Assembly: GCA_016858145.1 (NCBI GenBank)
Contig: JAEHOE010000011.1
Location: 124,001 to 188,000, forward strand
Length of the DNA: 64,000 bases
Origin: Edaphochlamys debaryana
Taxonomy: Eukaryota; Chlorophyta; Chlorophyceae; Chlamydomonadales
Direction of reading: 5' to 3'
In this document: positions 1 to 10,676 of the stretch, piece by piece
How the letters are laid out: the number at the start of each line of letters is the position of its first letter
Position numbering within the stretch: the first letter of the stretch is position 1
Position numbers and translations under genes: made by a program
The notes under the pieces: generated by a model
What the model was told of the DNA's origin: nothing
Database searches by the model: none
What the model saw: the letters and a program-made list of their open reading frames with translations, nothing else

Positions 1-130
1 ACCCGTGCTCCCCGTCCCTGCTACGCGCGCCCCTGCTCCCGTGTCACCAGGGCCCTCACCATCTGTTGCTGCCAGGGCAAACCGGCACCACCGCCCCCCT
101 CCGGCCGCTGGCTCCGCGCCCTTTGCCAGC

Positions 131-817
131 TTAGGCCCCCACGGTGACCAGCTCGAACTCTAGTAGGGACATGTTGTTGGTCGTCTGCAGGGGAGGAATG
201 GCACGCAGTTGAAAGGACTGGCAGGCAGCCTTGGATGGGGGCGCTGGGTCGCTGGCGAACATGCCCCAACACAACCAGCGCCGATCGGTGCCCGCTGTTG
301 CCCCGTAAGATTATTGCGTGACCCTATAATCCCAGGTGGCTGCGCCCGCTGCTCACGTTGACGGGTCCTTGCAGATCATCGGCGGACTCAACCTTGCCGG
401 CCGCGTCCAGCGCGAGCCGCATCGAACCGCGGTACATCTCAACCTTAGCTCCTTTAAGGGTAATCGTCGCGTCCTTCTGCGCCACGTCCACTGCGGGAGG
501 GGACACGGAGTCACCTCTGTGCAACGGGTCGCAGCAGCAGCAGCACGTACCTTGCTCATTCCGCGCAACGAATATGATCACGCCGGTGCTGTCTGCCACC
601 AGGCACTCCGCGACCTTCATCGACGGAGCCTTCCCCCGCTGCCGCTCCACCACGGTCGCGGCATTGACAACCTGCACAAGGCGATACCCAACAAGCTGAA
701 GCGTGCCTTTTGATAGATAAATAGCTATGCAGCGAGGGGGGCAGTCTAGGCCCGCACCTTGACGGTCAGCGTGAGGTTCTTGGCATCGGGGCGCACAGCG
801 GCGACGGTGGTGGCCAT
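131..817 (-). CDS. OB-fold nucleic-acid-binding protein, plant At4g28440-like (4 exons)
   Basis: Small single OB-fold protein of 122 residues, probably a single-strand nucleic-acid binder; the family's exact role is not settled. Exons on the minus strand are 817-758, 671-551, 490-357 and 184-131. All introns are GT-AG and the frame closes exactly (369 nt including stop). The start at 817 gives MATTVAAVRP. Family-like segments run in order: LTVKVVNAATVVERQRGK, then MKVAECLVADSTGVIIFVAR, then GAKVEMYRGSMRLAL, and the terminal block NNMSLLEFELVTV. These match my recollection of the land-plant At4g28440 OB-fold family across its whole core. The protein lacks the longer tails of SOSS-B/hSSB proteins. 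It is divergently oriented to the glucan-synthase pseudogene that follows. It looks intact. The family call is confident; the function is inferred. Confidence 0.85.
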
Positions 818-879
818 TTTGCGGGTAGCTATCGAGGTAGATATGGACAGGTGAGGGTATGGCCACTGTGTGGGGGCAC

Positions 880-1130
880 GCAGGGGCGAGGTTGCTGGAG
901 GTGCAACATGCTGCATGGGACTGGGACGAGCGGGGCCAAACATAAACACACGGGATGCGTGCAGCCTCGCCGGTGACTCTAGACGTGACCTGCACTGTGC
1001 CTGTGAATTTTACTAGCACGGTGACTGCATACTCCGACTTGCGCGCGCGAACCCATCCACACATGTCGGGAGGGATACCGCAGCGTGGACACGTGATAGG
1101 AGTGATCACTGCGAACATATGAAGCCTGTT
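880..1130. repeat. Duplicated block, copy of 54880-55300
   Basis: Non-coding stretch upstream of the OB-fold gene. It shares diverged blocks with the region just upstream of the intact glucan synthase gene. Shared words include GACGAGCGGGGCC, then GGTGACTCT followed by GACGTGACCTGCAC, and GATAGGAGTGA. The similarity continues directly into the glucan-synthase pseudogene, so this is the left part of one segmental duplication. Confidence 0.6.
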
Positions 1131-3310
1131 TGATCCGCCAAGTTGATCGGAGCCGAAGCCGAGGGGGCGTGGTCAGAGGTACCATACCCCGAAGACCCCG
1201 CCGGCCCGCCCGGCTCGGCCCGCGGCTCCTTAGGACAGGGCCAGCTCATTCCGTCAGACATCTTTGCCCGGCCCTGTCAGCTCTGACAGCGATGACGGGC
1301 ATGTGGAGCAGCTAAGCGTGGCAGGGGGCCTCACGCTCCATCCGGTACGACAGCCCACGGCACGAATTCAGGAGCCCTGGACGCGAGGACGCGTGGATTC
1401 ACGATCCGAACCTTGCAGTCCAGGATGATTAGGGTGGAAGTCAGCGCGGGCGGCTGGTCGGGGTGTAGGACCCGCTGCCTCACGCGCCTCCGTCTATGGT
1501 GGCGGTTGCAGGCCGTCTGGCGGGAAGCGCCGACACCAGGACCCCAGCCGTGGCCCTAGAGAGGGGCGGGCAGGAGGGGGCGCCGGCCGCAGCGGATGGA
1601 CCGAGGGAAGACAGGCATGGTGCTGCAAGCGGATGCAGCAGCCACGATCGGGCTTCCGGCCGACGCCGGACCTAGCCCGGACTCGCCGGACGGGGCCGCC
1701 GGGTGCGGCTGGGCGGGGCGGTCAGCCGCAGCGCCAGCGGCCTCGGTCCGGGTTCGGACAACGGACCGGACGGCTTCCGAACCGGACCGGACGGCTCCCG
1801 GACCGGACCGGACAGCGCCCGGAGCTCCCGCAGCCCCAGCCTCAGGGAGCGGCTGGCGGGGGCGCTGGGGGGCCTGGGCGGGCTGTTGCGCAGGATCAGC
1901 TGCGAGCAGCGGTAGGCGCAGCACGCACCGCACGAGCAGGCACAGCAGGAGGGCGCCGAGGGCACGCCTCGGATCACGGGACGAGGGCGGCGGGCCGCCA
2001 AGCGACCGGTCGGCGCCCGGGGCCTCGCGGAGCGGCCTGCCCCACAGCTGCCCGCCCCAGCTGCCTGCTGCGAAGGAATCTCTGAGCCCACTTTCGTACA
2101 GTCAACGCCGCCGTCGACCTCCACAGCCCTCGGGTGCCGGGCGCGGCCTCACACCACCCATGCGCACTTGACGCCACGGGCCCCCGATTTCGGATGGGTT
2201 GTTGTCCTACGATTGCCCCTGCCACTAAACCTTCCCACCCCGCTTTGCCTCCCCCTCTCGCTGCCCGCCGGCGGTCCGCACGTGTGTTAGCCCTGCCTTC
2301 TCCTACTCGCTCGGCCTGCCTCTTCGGCCAACAACAACCCTCTTGGCCTACTCCCCGCTTCCGCACTTCTTCGCCGCCGTGGCGCCGCCTTCGTCCCTGC
2401 TGTCCCTTCTGTCTAAGGTGGGCGATTAGCTTTGCTTAATCACGAGCGGCCCTTCTGGGGGCTCACGCCTGTGTTGGGCATTGCCTTTCGTTGCCTGTTG
2501 GCGGGCAGGACTACACCTTACTCGCCCAGCACAATCCAGTATGTCGGGCATGAAGGGTGCGCCCTTTCCAGCCGGGCCCTTTACTCGCTAGTTACATAGG
2601 GTCAGCTCACATGCACCCCGTGCTTGCACCCCTCAGATGACGGTGCCGGTACCCGAGCCCGCCGCCACTGCCATGACTAAGCTCTTTGACCGCAAGGGCT
2701 TCGACAACCCGGAGGTGGTGAGCCCTTGAGGATGGGCCTGCATGGGGCCTGGCTGGGGCCTGCCGACCCGGAGGCGGTGAGGCCCAGAGGTATGGCCTGT
2801 CTGGAGCCTGCCTGAAGAAGTTTGATGACATCAACGAAGCGAAGCTCTCGGGTGTGGGCGTACGACGTGGGCCGCAAACAGGGGCCCGTCAGCAGGCACC
2901 CTCCATCTCCTCGTTTATTCCCTACCTCCCGACACCTACGTTCAACCCTACCTGCCTCAGTCCTGTCGCCTCACCTGTACCGCCAGTAAGCTGCCTTGCC
3001 TTCCCACTCCGCCCTCCCATGGACCCAGCCCGCCCGCGCCTCCCTGGACCAGCTCAGGGCGCTCCACCCGGAGCGGGTGCTGGAGATCGAGGGTGGCCGA
3101 CAGCTGGGATGGAGAGGGGCGCTTGGGGGTTATTGGAAGTATGCGCACGCATGGGACGGACCCTCTGGGGCATTGCTGCGGGGCGCTAGGGGGTGCAATG
3201 CATGCACGGGGCCCAGAAGGGCCAGGGGTCCGAGCTCACAAGGCGCACAATCTTTCCTGTCCCTTGCCCCTGGAGCCCGTACCCCGCAGGTGCCCCCATG
3301 TATAGCGAGC
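1130..3310 (+). pseudogene. Partial, decayed copy of the 1,3-beta-glucan synthase gene
   Basis: Blocks here match the intact gene at 55386 onward in the same order and strand. 1180-1380 corresponds to about 55850-56100, 1480-1590 to 56220-56320, and 1600-1960 to 56735-57020. 2635-2760 corresponds to 62350-62470 (the exon starting MTVPVPEPAATAMTKLFD). 3020-3110 corresponds to 63040-63120 (ARASLDQLRALHPERVLEIE), and 3110-3310 to 63117-63385. Everything between is missing, including the FKS1-type domain and many exons. The reading frame is broken by stops and indels, and exon/intron borders are still visible in the 2.6 and 3.0 kb blocks. It is therefore a DNA-level partial duplicate with internal deletions, not a processed copy. 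2100-2600 has no obvious counterpart in the intact gene. Confidence 0.8.
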
Positions 3311-4971
3311 AGGCTCAAGATCCCCGCCCTCCGCACCATGCCCGGTCAAGGGGCCCGGGGCGGGCCTGCCCGCTTTGCTTTCAAGCGGCAGGGGCGGGGT
3401 TGCCCGCCACTTAGCAAGATGGGCGCCCGAGGGCGAAGCGGGCTTGAACCTGGCGCCCGAAGGCACAGACTTGCGCTTAATGCGTCGCATTTTATGATCA
3501 AATTTGCTGCGGTTGCTGAGGCTGGTGAAGCGACCTTGCATTGCGTTGCTAATCTTGGGACGTTCCAGTACGCGGGTGTGTTGCCTCTCGGGCCAAGCCC
3601 CGCGAGCAAGCTGTGGATGGGAGGCACAGTGCGAAGCGCGGGGGCCTGATGGCGTGCTCCGCGAGGAGCTTTCGGGGGTGCGGACTCTGCGGAGGAGGGC
3701 GGAGGAGGGCGTGGTGAGCGGGCCAGGCAGGGGTGGCGAGTCACGTAGCTATCCTCAGGACACTATCAGACGTCTGGGCGGCTGTTTTGTTACATTCGGT
3801 TGCTGCACACGATGCAAGGGGATGCAGAGGCGCGGCTGGAGCGCTGGACAGGAAGGAGCTGGACGCGCGTGTAGGCACAGTGCAAACAAAGCACCGGGGA
3901 CGTGTGTAGCCAGGAGGCCTCCTGTGTGTGGCGGTCTGAGCTGGTTTGGATGTGCTGTGGGACATTTGTGCAGGCGAAGTGCGATGAGCGGGGCCGTGTG
4001 GCGCGCTCCGCGCGAAGCTTCGGGGTTACAGGGGCTGAGGATGGACGCCGGGCGAAACACATGTCCACGCCGACCCGCGACACACTGTTGCAAATGCTTC
4101 TCCCTCCACGGATCTAAACTGCATATGATTATACAGCAACATTGCGCTCGGTCCGGGCTTCAGCGGCGAGGTTCGACCGAAGTCGGCGCAGCAACATCCC
4201 AGCAGCTGTTGACAGCTGCGCGCAAACTTGACGGAAATACCTCGCCCTTAGCTTCACGGTGTATGATACAAGACGGATCTATGACCGGGCTTCTCGCAAA
4301 AACCGCTACACGCTTTCATGATCTTGACAGTGAAGGCTGCCATCACAGGCGCCAAGCAAGGCTTGGGATAAGTCCACCGTGCCCCTACTGTCAAGCCCTG
4401 CAAATTGCCAAAGGCCTGACGCAGGCAGGAGGCCACAGACTGGGAAGTTGTGCCGTCCTGAGCACCCCCAGAAATGACCCCTTGTGATGACCACTGTCCA
4501 TACAGACAGAGGGCGCTGCGAAGGCCCAAAACCTTATTCTTTGACTCGGGCGGCAACCAGGCCTGGCCTGGCGCCCTGGCCTGGCGCCCTGGCCTGGCAG
4601 GCGCGGCCCTACACATAGCAGTGCACCCCTTGTCCCTAGGCGCTTAGAGGCCCGTTCTTCTGAGGTGGGCCCCCGAGCAGTGGGCCCAGACCATGCGGTC
4701 ACGGGTGCCGCCCCCATCCCACTGGTGGAGATGCAGGTGAGACGCAGATGCCCCAATACACAATCAAGCACCTTCCACGAACCAGGACAACCAGCAACGT
4801 CACGTACGTCCTTGGTCCTTCACAAGTTTTGGTTGGGCAGGCACTAACAAATTGAAACCGATTTGCGCATGTGCGGCCAGAACTACAGCAACCCAGCCGG
4901 CAACTCAGCTTCCAAGTCTCCAGGGCGTTGCTTTCTCCCCAAGGTCAGTCAGCCATCCAGCGTGCCCCAAC
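3311..4971. other. Intergenic; no gene recognised apart from a dispersed repeat
   Basis: Open frames here are overlapping and have no recognisable domains or consistent splice structure. 3630-3700 carries a short diverged piece of the dispersed repeat described at 3963-4268 (similar words around GTGCGAAGCGCGGGG). Around 4560-4600 there is a short tandem of CCTGGCGCCCTGG units. Confidence 0.6.
3963..4268. repeat. Dispersed hairpin-rich repeat, copy 1
   Basis: Begins TTTGTGCAGGCGAAGTGCGA and ends near the word TTAGCTTCACGGTGTATGA. Two other long copies lie at 9480-9785 and 42173-42522, all in the same orientation. Shared islands include CGCGAAGCTTCGG, GACACACTGTTGC, GGTTCGACCGAAGTCGG and CAGCTGTTGACAGCTG. 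The last is an inverted repeat, and several others are self-complementary. No ORF is conserved among the copies. It could be a MITE, a SINE-like element or a structured RNA; no terminal inverted repeat was pinned down. Confidence 0.65.
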
Positions 4972-5004
4972 CCCTAACCCCTAACCCCAAGCCCTGAACC
5001 CTAA
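4972..5004. repeat. Telomere-like motifs at the 3' end of channelrhodopsin A
   Basis: Short run of CCCCTAA/CCCTAAA-type units (for example CCCCTAACCCCTAACCCC, then CCCTAAA). This is the complement of TTTAGGG-like telomere repeats. It directly abuts, and slightly overlaps, the stop codon of the gene at 5001. Only about four degenerate units are present. Confidence 0.5.
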
Positions 5005-8000
5005 ACGCGTGTGCTTGGCTGAATCTCCCAGCGCCCAGCCTCCGCCAGCTCCCGCTTGAGCATGGCAATCTCGTTGCGCAGTGACTGAGTCATCGCCGCC
5101 TCAGCGCCAAGCTCACCGCTGTTGCCAGTCCAGGAGGCGAGCGGGGACGTGCCGCCGAGCTGTGAATCCATTGGCGTCCGCACGCCGTACAGTGGGTTCG
5201 TCATCCCACAACCCCCACGGGCGGACGGCAGGGCGCCAGTGGGGCCCAGCTGAATCCCGCCCATGCTGCCCGCGATGCTGTCCGCGCGCGCGTGCTGGGC
5301 GGGCGGCTCAACATAGCCGCCGCCCTGGGTACCGCCCTGGGTGATGCTGCCACCGCGCGGGTGCATGGGCGGCTCGGCATAGCCGCCACCGCCCTGGGTG
5401 CCTCCGCCGGTCATGCTGCCGCTGCGCGGGTGCATAGGCAGCGCAACGTAGCCGCCGCCGCCCTGGGTGCCGCCGCCGCCCTGGGTGCCGCCGCCGCCCT
5501 GGGTACCTCCGCCGCCCTGGGTGCCGCCGAAGCTGAGAAGGTCGTCCGACTTGAACCGGCCCGCCTCGGCCTGGAAGGTGGACAGCGCAGACATGAGCTG
5601 CTTGATGCCGCTGGACCCGGGCGCGAACGAGAAGCCATCGCACAGCATGTCGGCGCCGGCGGCCTGGATCTCCGCGGCAAGGGGTGACGACGGCGACCAG
5701 CCGTAGATGATGACGCGCACGCCGCGGCTCTTGAGCCTCCGGACGAGGCCCGTGCGCACAAACACGGGGTGCAGCAGCGCGGCGTCGATGCCGCCGTTCG
5801 CGGCCATGAAGACCATGGCCAGGTGCATGGCTGCGGCTTCGCCGATGGCGGGCACGATTTCGAACGGCACCGGCAGGGCCGACAGGCCGTGGCGCATGAA
5901 CTCGATCATCCAGCGCGCGCTGTCCGGTACAACCACCATGATGCGGCCAGGCACCATCTGCCAAGATCCGCCGCCGTAGCTGCCGCCGCCACCAGCCGTG
6001 AAGGGCATGAAGTCCGAGTCGAGCACGGGGCCTGTGACGCCACCATCGATGGAGGAATCCGAGTGCTGCCCGTTGTAGAAAGAGTCACGATCAAGCTCGG
6101 GGTAGATGTTTTGGCCTTGGTGCTTGAGCCTGCAAGGAGATAGCGTGCATGGGATAGGGGAAAGGGTGCATGTGATTGGAAGCAAGGCGGCAGCGGTGCA
6201 GGGATCCCCAGGGCCGGGGAGGCCCCCCACCAGCACCCTGCTGCAAGCCACTCCGCACACTCCGTAGCAGGGGCTCAAAGCCGTGCCTTTTGATAAAAGA
6301 AGCCCGAACCCCTGCCTGCTCCCCAATACTCACTTGTTGCGGATGAGCAGGTATGAGGGGCGGCGCATGTACTTGTCGACGGGCAGGCGCTCAGTAAACT
6401 CGTCAGCCTCGTCGGCCTCTATCAGGGTCTGACCTCCAGCTCCGCATCAGCAAAGTCGATCCTAGTCTTCTTGCGCAGATCGCCGTGCATCAGGATATGG
6501 CGGGCGATCTGCGCGCGCGTTGTTCAAGGACACACAATGAAGTAGTGTGGAACATGCAGCAAGGGCGGCCTGCGTAGCCTAAAACCAGTGCCAGCACGCA
6601 TGCAAACGCCACAAAATGCTGAACCCGCCGGTCACACAACCCAGCGTACCATGATGCGCAGTTGGTGGCCCATTGCACCCCACAGCAGCTTGGAGAACAG
6701 GTCCGTGATGCAGTGGAGGAAGTTGGAGAGGTGGAAGCTGATGGCGTTGAGGCCCTCGGGCCCAAGCACAAACAGGAACGGGTAGGTGAGACCCCAGCAA
6801 GCGAAGAAGATCACCGCCATCCAGGCCACCATCCGACGGCAGTTGCCCTTGGGGACCATGTGGTATCTGCATGCGTCGTACCAAACAACGGCAGCAGAAC
6901 GGTCGAAGTCATTCCCTGGTCCAGGGATCCCGGATCCGGATCCGGGCTGGATGGCCTTCCCACGCACAGTCCCATGCCAGCAGCTGTTCCCTCCACGTGC
7001 GCTTTGTGTCCCGCCCCTGCCAGGCCCCCGTTGCCAGCCTCCCAGTCCCAGATCTGGAATGCTCCCCCTTCACATTGCGCATGCACTCACGTCTCAATGT
7101 ACACGCGCGCCGCGGACCAGTACGTAATGGCGCAGTACACGAAGCTGATCGTGTACATCAGCCACTTGAGCCAGCCTGGCGAGATCATGGCGCAGTATAC
7201 GCCCGTCACCAGGCAGCCGATGAGAGATACTGCGGCCAGAAGCAAGCACAACCCACAGCGGGAAGGATGCTGAGGAGAAGACAAAGGCAGCAGCCCGCAC
7301 GCAGGTGAGAAGCTGCACCTACCCCCGCATGCACCCGAGCAACCCTCCAACCATAACCGTGCCAAAAGCAAGCTATTCCATATGTTCGACTCACCCAGCA
7401 GGACCGTGGTGCGCTTGTTGTACGCGTCTTTGAGGCCTGACAAGTTTGACAAGTGGATGAGAATGACCTGCGGACGGCGTGGGTCGTGGGGTGAGGGTGA
7501 CCTCATTATTCCCTTTTGTGAACCCGTGTGGGCAGGAATGACCTGATGCTGTGTATGCAAGTAGGACTTGGACCCTGCCAGCACAATTTCGGCTGTTTGG
7601 ACACCCGTCCAAGCAACGGGGTCGCAAGAACATGATATCTGCGCTCAGGCGCACTTATCCGCCACATGCATGGACTCACAGGGCACGACATGCGCCACTC
7701 GGTGTATCGCAAGAAGGGGACACGCATGCCATTTGCCAGGTAGAGCGTGAGGGGCTCGTCGAACTCGTTGGTGATCTCCAAGGTGACGTTGATGGCTGCG
7801 GGTGAGTTGGAGAAAGCACGTCATCAGGTGCATGGGGACTGGGGCATGCTTGACATAGAGCGTTCGGCCGCGCCCCACGTGAGCCCGGTACCGCCTCCCA
7901 GCCCAGCACACTCCCAACTGGCTACCAAGCCCTGAGACCCTGACTAGGCAAATCGTTCATAGCACGGTCCTGCCATGCGGCCACAGCCAGGGACAGCCCC

Positions 8001-8623
8001 TACATTTGGTTCCTTGTCCGAGGGGGGTACGAACCCTAGGGAGCCCATGATCCTCCATGATCAGGGCTGGGGCCGCCGGGGTGTGGCCTCCCTACGCTTA
8101 CTTCCGGACGGCCCCCCCGCACACACGCACGCGCTTGGGAGTTTACTCAAGTCCTTCTCGCGATCGCAAACTGCACGCCCGCGCAGCCTGCGTGCACACC
8201 CCTACGTTGCTTCGTTGCTCACTCTCGATGATGGCCACGTAAACCTCCTCCCAGCCCACGCTGGCAACAAAATACTCATAACCGTACCACAGGAGGGTGA
8301 CTGCCGAGATGCCCAGCGCGGTCCTGCACCGGCGTGCCGCGGAAATGGCAAAGTAAAGTGCAATTGCAGTTGGCTGGCTGCTGCGTCCCTGCATCCCACC
8401 AATTCATCGCGAGGGCCATCTCGTATTCGGTGTGCGTTCCGCGGGAGCCATACCACTGCTCGCAGAAGCAGGAGCCTTCCGGCACAAGAAAACCCGAAAA
8501 CGTGCCATTGCTGACGGGAATCGCGTTGTCGACAGGACCGTTAAGCAGGATGCGCGCCGCGCTGCTGGCCAGCTGTAAGGGGTCGCCGCAGCCACAGTCC
8601 ATTCTGTACAATGTGGGCTCCAT
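5001..8623 (-). CDS. Channelrhodopsin A (cation-channelrhodopsin type, DC-gate Asp replaced by Leu, one frameshift)
   Basis: Light-gated seven-helix retinal channel, expected in the eyespot plasma membrane. Exons (minus): 8623-8400, 8323-8223, 7795-7680, 7467-7395, 7229-7091, 6866-6650, 6508-6334, 6129-5001. All introns are GT-AG; 724 residues if the lesion is ignored. N-terminal CFCEQW carries the two Cys known to link dimers. GWEEVYVAIIE (E101, E102, E108), E115 and E119 equal ChR2 E82/E83/E90/E97/E101. R138, E141 and C146 equal R120, E123 and C128; SNLSGLKDAYNKR is the TM3-4 loop. L174 replaces D156, and N111 replaces K93. D273 and K277 (DLFSK) are counterion and retinal lysine. The C-terminal half has the ChR-specific domain starting GRIMVVVPDS, Gly/Thr-Gln-Gly repeats and a final LRNEIAMLKRELAEAG coiled segment. 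Odd: one base is missing near 6430 (LEV then TLIEADEA), just after TM7. That is either real inactivation of the tail or an assembly error. Start: the Met at 8602 is an alternative. Confidence 0.9.
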
Positions 8624-9479
8624 TCTGCCCTCTGCTTTCCAAGCTCTAGCAGTGCGGGTTGTTTTGTTACCCCAGGTGACCTCCGGTGGCAAGGGTCTGG
8701 CTAAACGAGCTGGTCAGAGTGATATCGACGCTGCTATCGGCGAAAGCTAGCAGAGGCGAATCGATCGCACCCAGGCCAGCAGCTTACTTGTGGCGCCTAA
8801 GTACTTATGCTAGCGTCAGTATGCTTTGTTCAATGCACACGGCGCTGCAGGCGCGGAGTCCAGCAATACGGACATCTGCACAGGATCACTGAAACGCTGC
8901 GTTTCTTTTCCACCCGTCGCACTTAAGTCTTGCATTGGCGTGCGACAAGAAGAATTCTTCACCAAAACATTTCTGACTCTGTCGAAACCACTGAGCACAC
9001 AGCAGTTGGTGCCGTCGCCTGCAGCGCTGGATGCAATCGGTCGTCAGAGACACCAGCAGCGTTCGCCGTTGGTGAGCGGACGGGGGTACAAGGGTGAGAG
9101 CCGCGCTTGCATCATGCCGACAGGTGTCGCTCGTGCTCGTGGGGACTTCCGCTCTCTCGACCCGAGAAGCTTGCAAGAAAACTCAACGCTCAACGCGCTG
9201 TTGCTACCGCATATGCCGAGCAGCGCGTCCGGAGCAAGACGACATGTCCTGAGCCGTCGGGGGGCGATGGCTCCAATTGAGACCTCGGACGCAATCAGGC
9301 TTCCAGCTGGGCACTACGACGCTGAAGCTGGACAAACGGGCTGCGACCTGACCGGGTGACCAATGAGACAGCGCGTGTATGCACGAGCGATGCGAAGCAC
9401 GGGGGACGGGGGGACGTGCGGCGCGCTCCCCCGGAAGCTTTAACTGTTTAAGGGTACGCATCTTCTAATCCTTGACAGA
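8624..9479. other. Intergenic, left part of the region between the two channelrhodopsins
   Basis: No gene recognised. Presumed promoter side of channelrhodopsin A. No clear TATA or repeat structure was seen, apart from a short diverged piece of the dispersed repeat around 9370-9445 (words CGAAGCACGGGG and GGCGCGCTCCC). Confidence 0.5.
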
Positions 9480-9785
9480 TACAGGCGAAGCACGATGTGC
9501 GGGGCCGTGTGGCGTGAACACCCCCCCCTAGCTTCAGGGGGCCGAGGAAGGACGCGGGGCAAAACACCTTGTTTACCGGTACGTCGACGGCGGGACCCGC
9601 GACACACTGTTGCAACTGCGTTCAGATCTAACCTATATAAGCAACGGTAGCAACACCGCGCTAGGTTTGGGCTTGAGTGGCGAGAGTAAAGCACCGCATC
9701 CTTGCTCGCAGCTGTTGACAGCTGCGGACATCTGAGGTGCTCGGCGGGCTATGGGGCGAGTTGGTGCGACTAGGGACTTGACATG
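9480..9785. repeat. Dispersed hairpin-rich repeat, copy 2
   Basis: Same family and orientation as 3963-4268 and 42173-42522. Shared words include CAGGCGAAG, GACACACTGTTGCAA, TTGGGCTTGAGTGGCGAG (diverged) and GCAGCTGTTGACAGCTGCG. It continues with a tail, GAGTTGGTGCGAC, that is shared with copy 3. With copy 1 it brackets channelrhodopsin A in direct orientation. Confidence 0.6.
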
Positions 9786-10676
9786 TCGGGTTCCCGCTGG
9801 GCCGACGATCTCCCCGCTCTCAGAGAGTGCAGCAAAGCAAAGCTTTTGTGGAGCGTGTGACACCCCTGGCGCGTGCCAGGCGCCGGTGCGAGGGGCGAAT
9901 CACACACGCAGGCACGCAGGCCAAACACGGGCGTCACGGGGTAACATGGGGTGTACGCCCCTCCCAGAAGCCCGAACGGGGTTCAGCCACAGAATGCCGA
10001 GCCTGTGTGGGGACCCGGCGGGTGCGGGGACCCCGCTTGCGCACCCGACATGTCGCGCTCACAGCTTCCGGCAGTTGGCCACGAGTTCGCGGCTGACCTT
10101 ACCAGCATGGTAGTGCACTGAGACATCAAACGGCGCAACAAGGCGAGTGCAGGAAAGCTGACGACGCGCAGGCGATGGCCGATGCCTGACTGTCACCGCG
10201 AGGTCCAGGGAGAAGCGTATGCTGAACACGCGTGCTAAGTGCAAAACATGGAGCGTGCTTGGGCCTAGGCCCACTGGTTCAGAGCATTGCACTCGATCGA
10301 GCAAGCCAGCAGTACAAGTTTTCATCTACGCGGTTCCCTCGCAAGCAAAGCAAGGCTGCATGCTGCAGCTATGCACAAAGACTTGCATTGCAACATCCTG
10401 AGGCGCTCATCCCTTACATTGCTTGTCCGTAAACTGTCTCGAGGGCCGGTCGAAACGCTGAAACTTTCTCAACCGGGGCCCGACGCTCCTTCTGCTGATC
10501 ACGTAAGTGCATTTATCCCTACGTCTTCATACTGCGGGGGCGAGATTGGCACGCTGCTCACTCTGCACAAAATCGGCTCCGTCATGCCGCGCGCGCACCT
10601 CCACTGGAGGCCCACGGAGTTTGCATACCCTCTTTCAGGCTAGACAACAGGCAACTCAATGCCCGGAGCGCTCTGA
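9786..10676. other. Intergenic, right part of the region between the two channelrhodopsins
   Basis: No gene recognised. The missing first exon(s) of channelrhodopsin B may lie here: its first supported exon has no ATG in frame. No TATA-type element was confidently seen. Confidence 0.45.
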
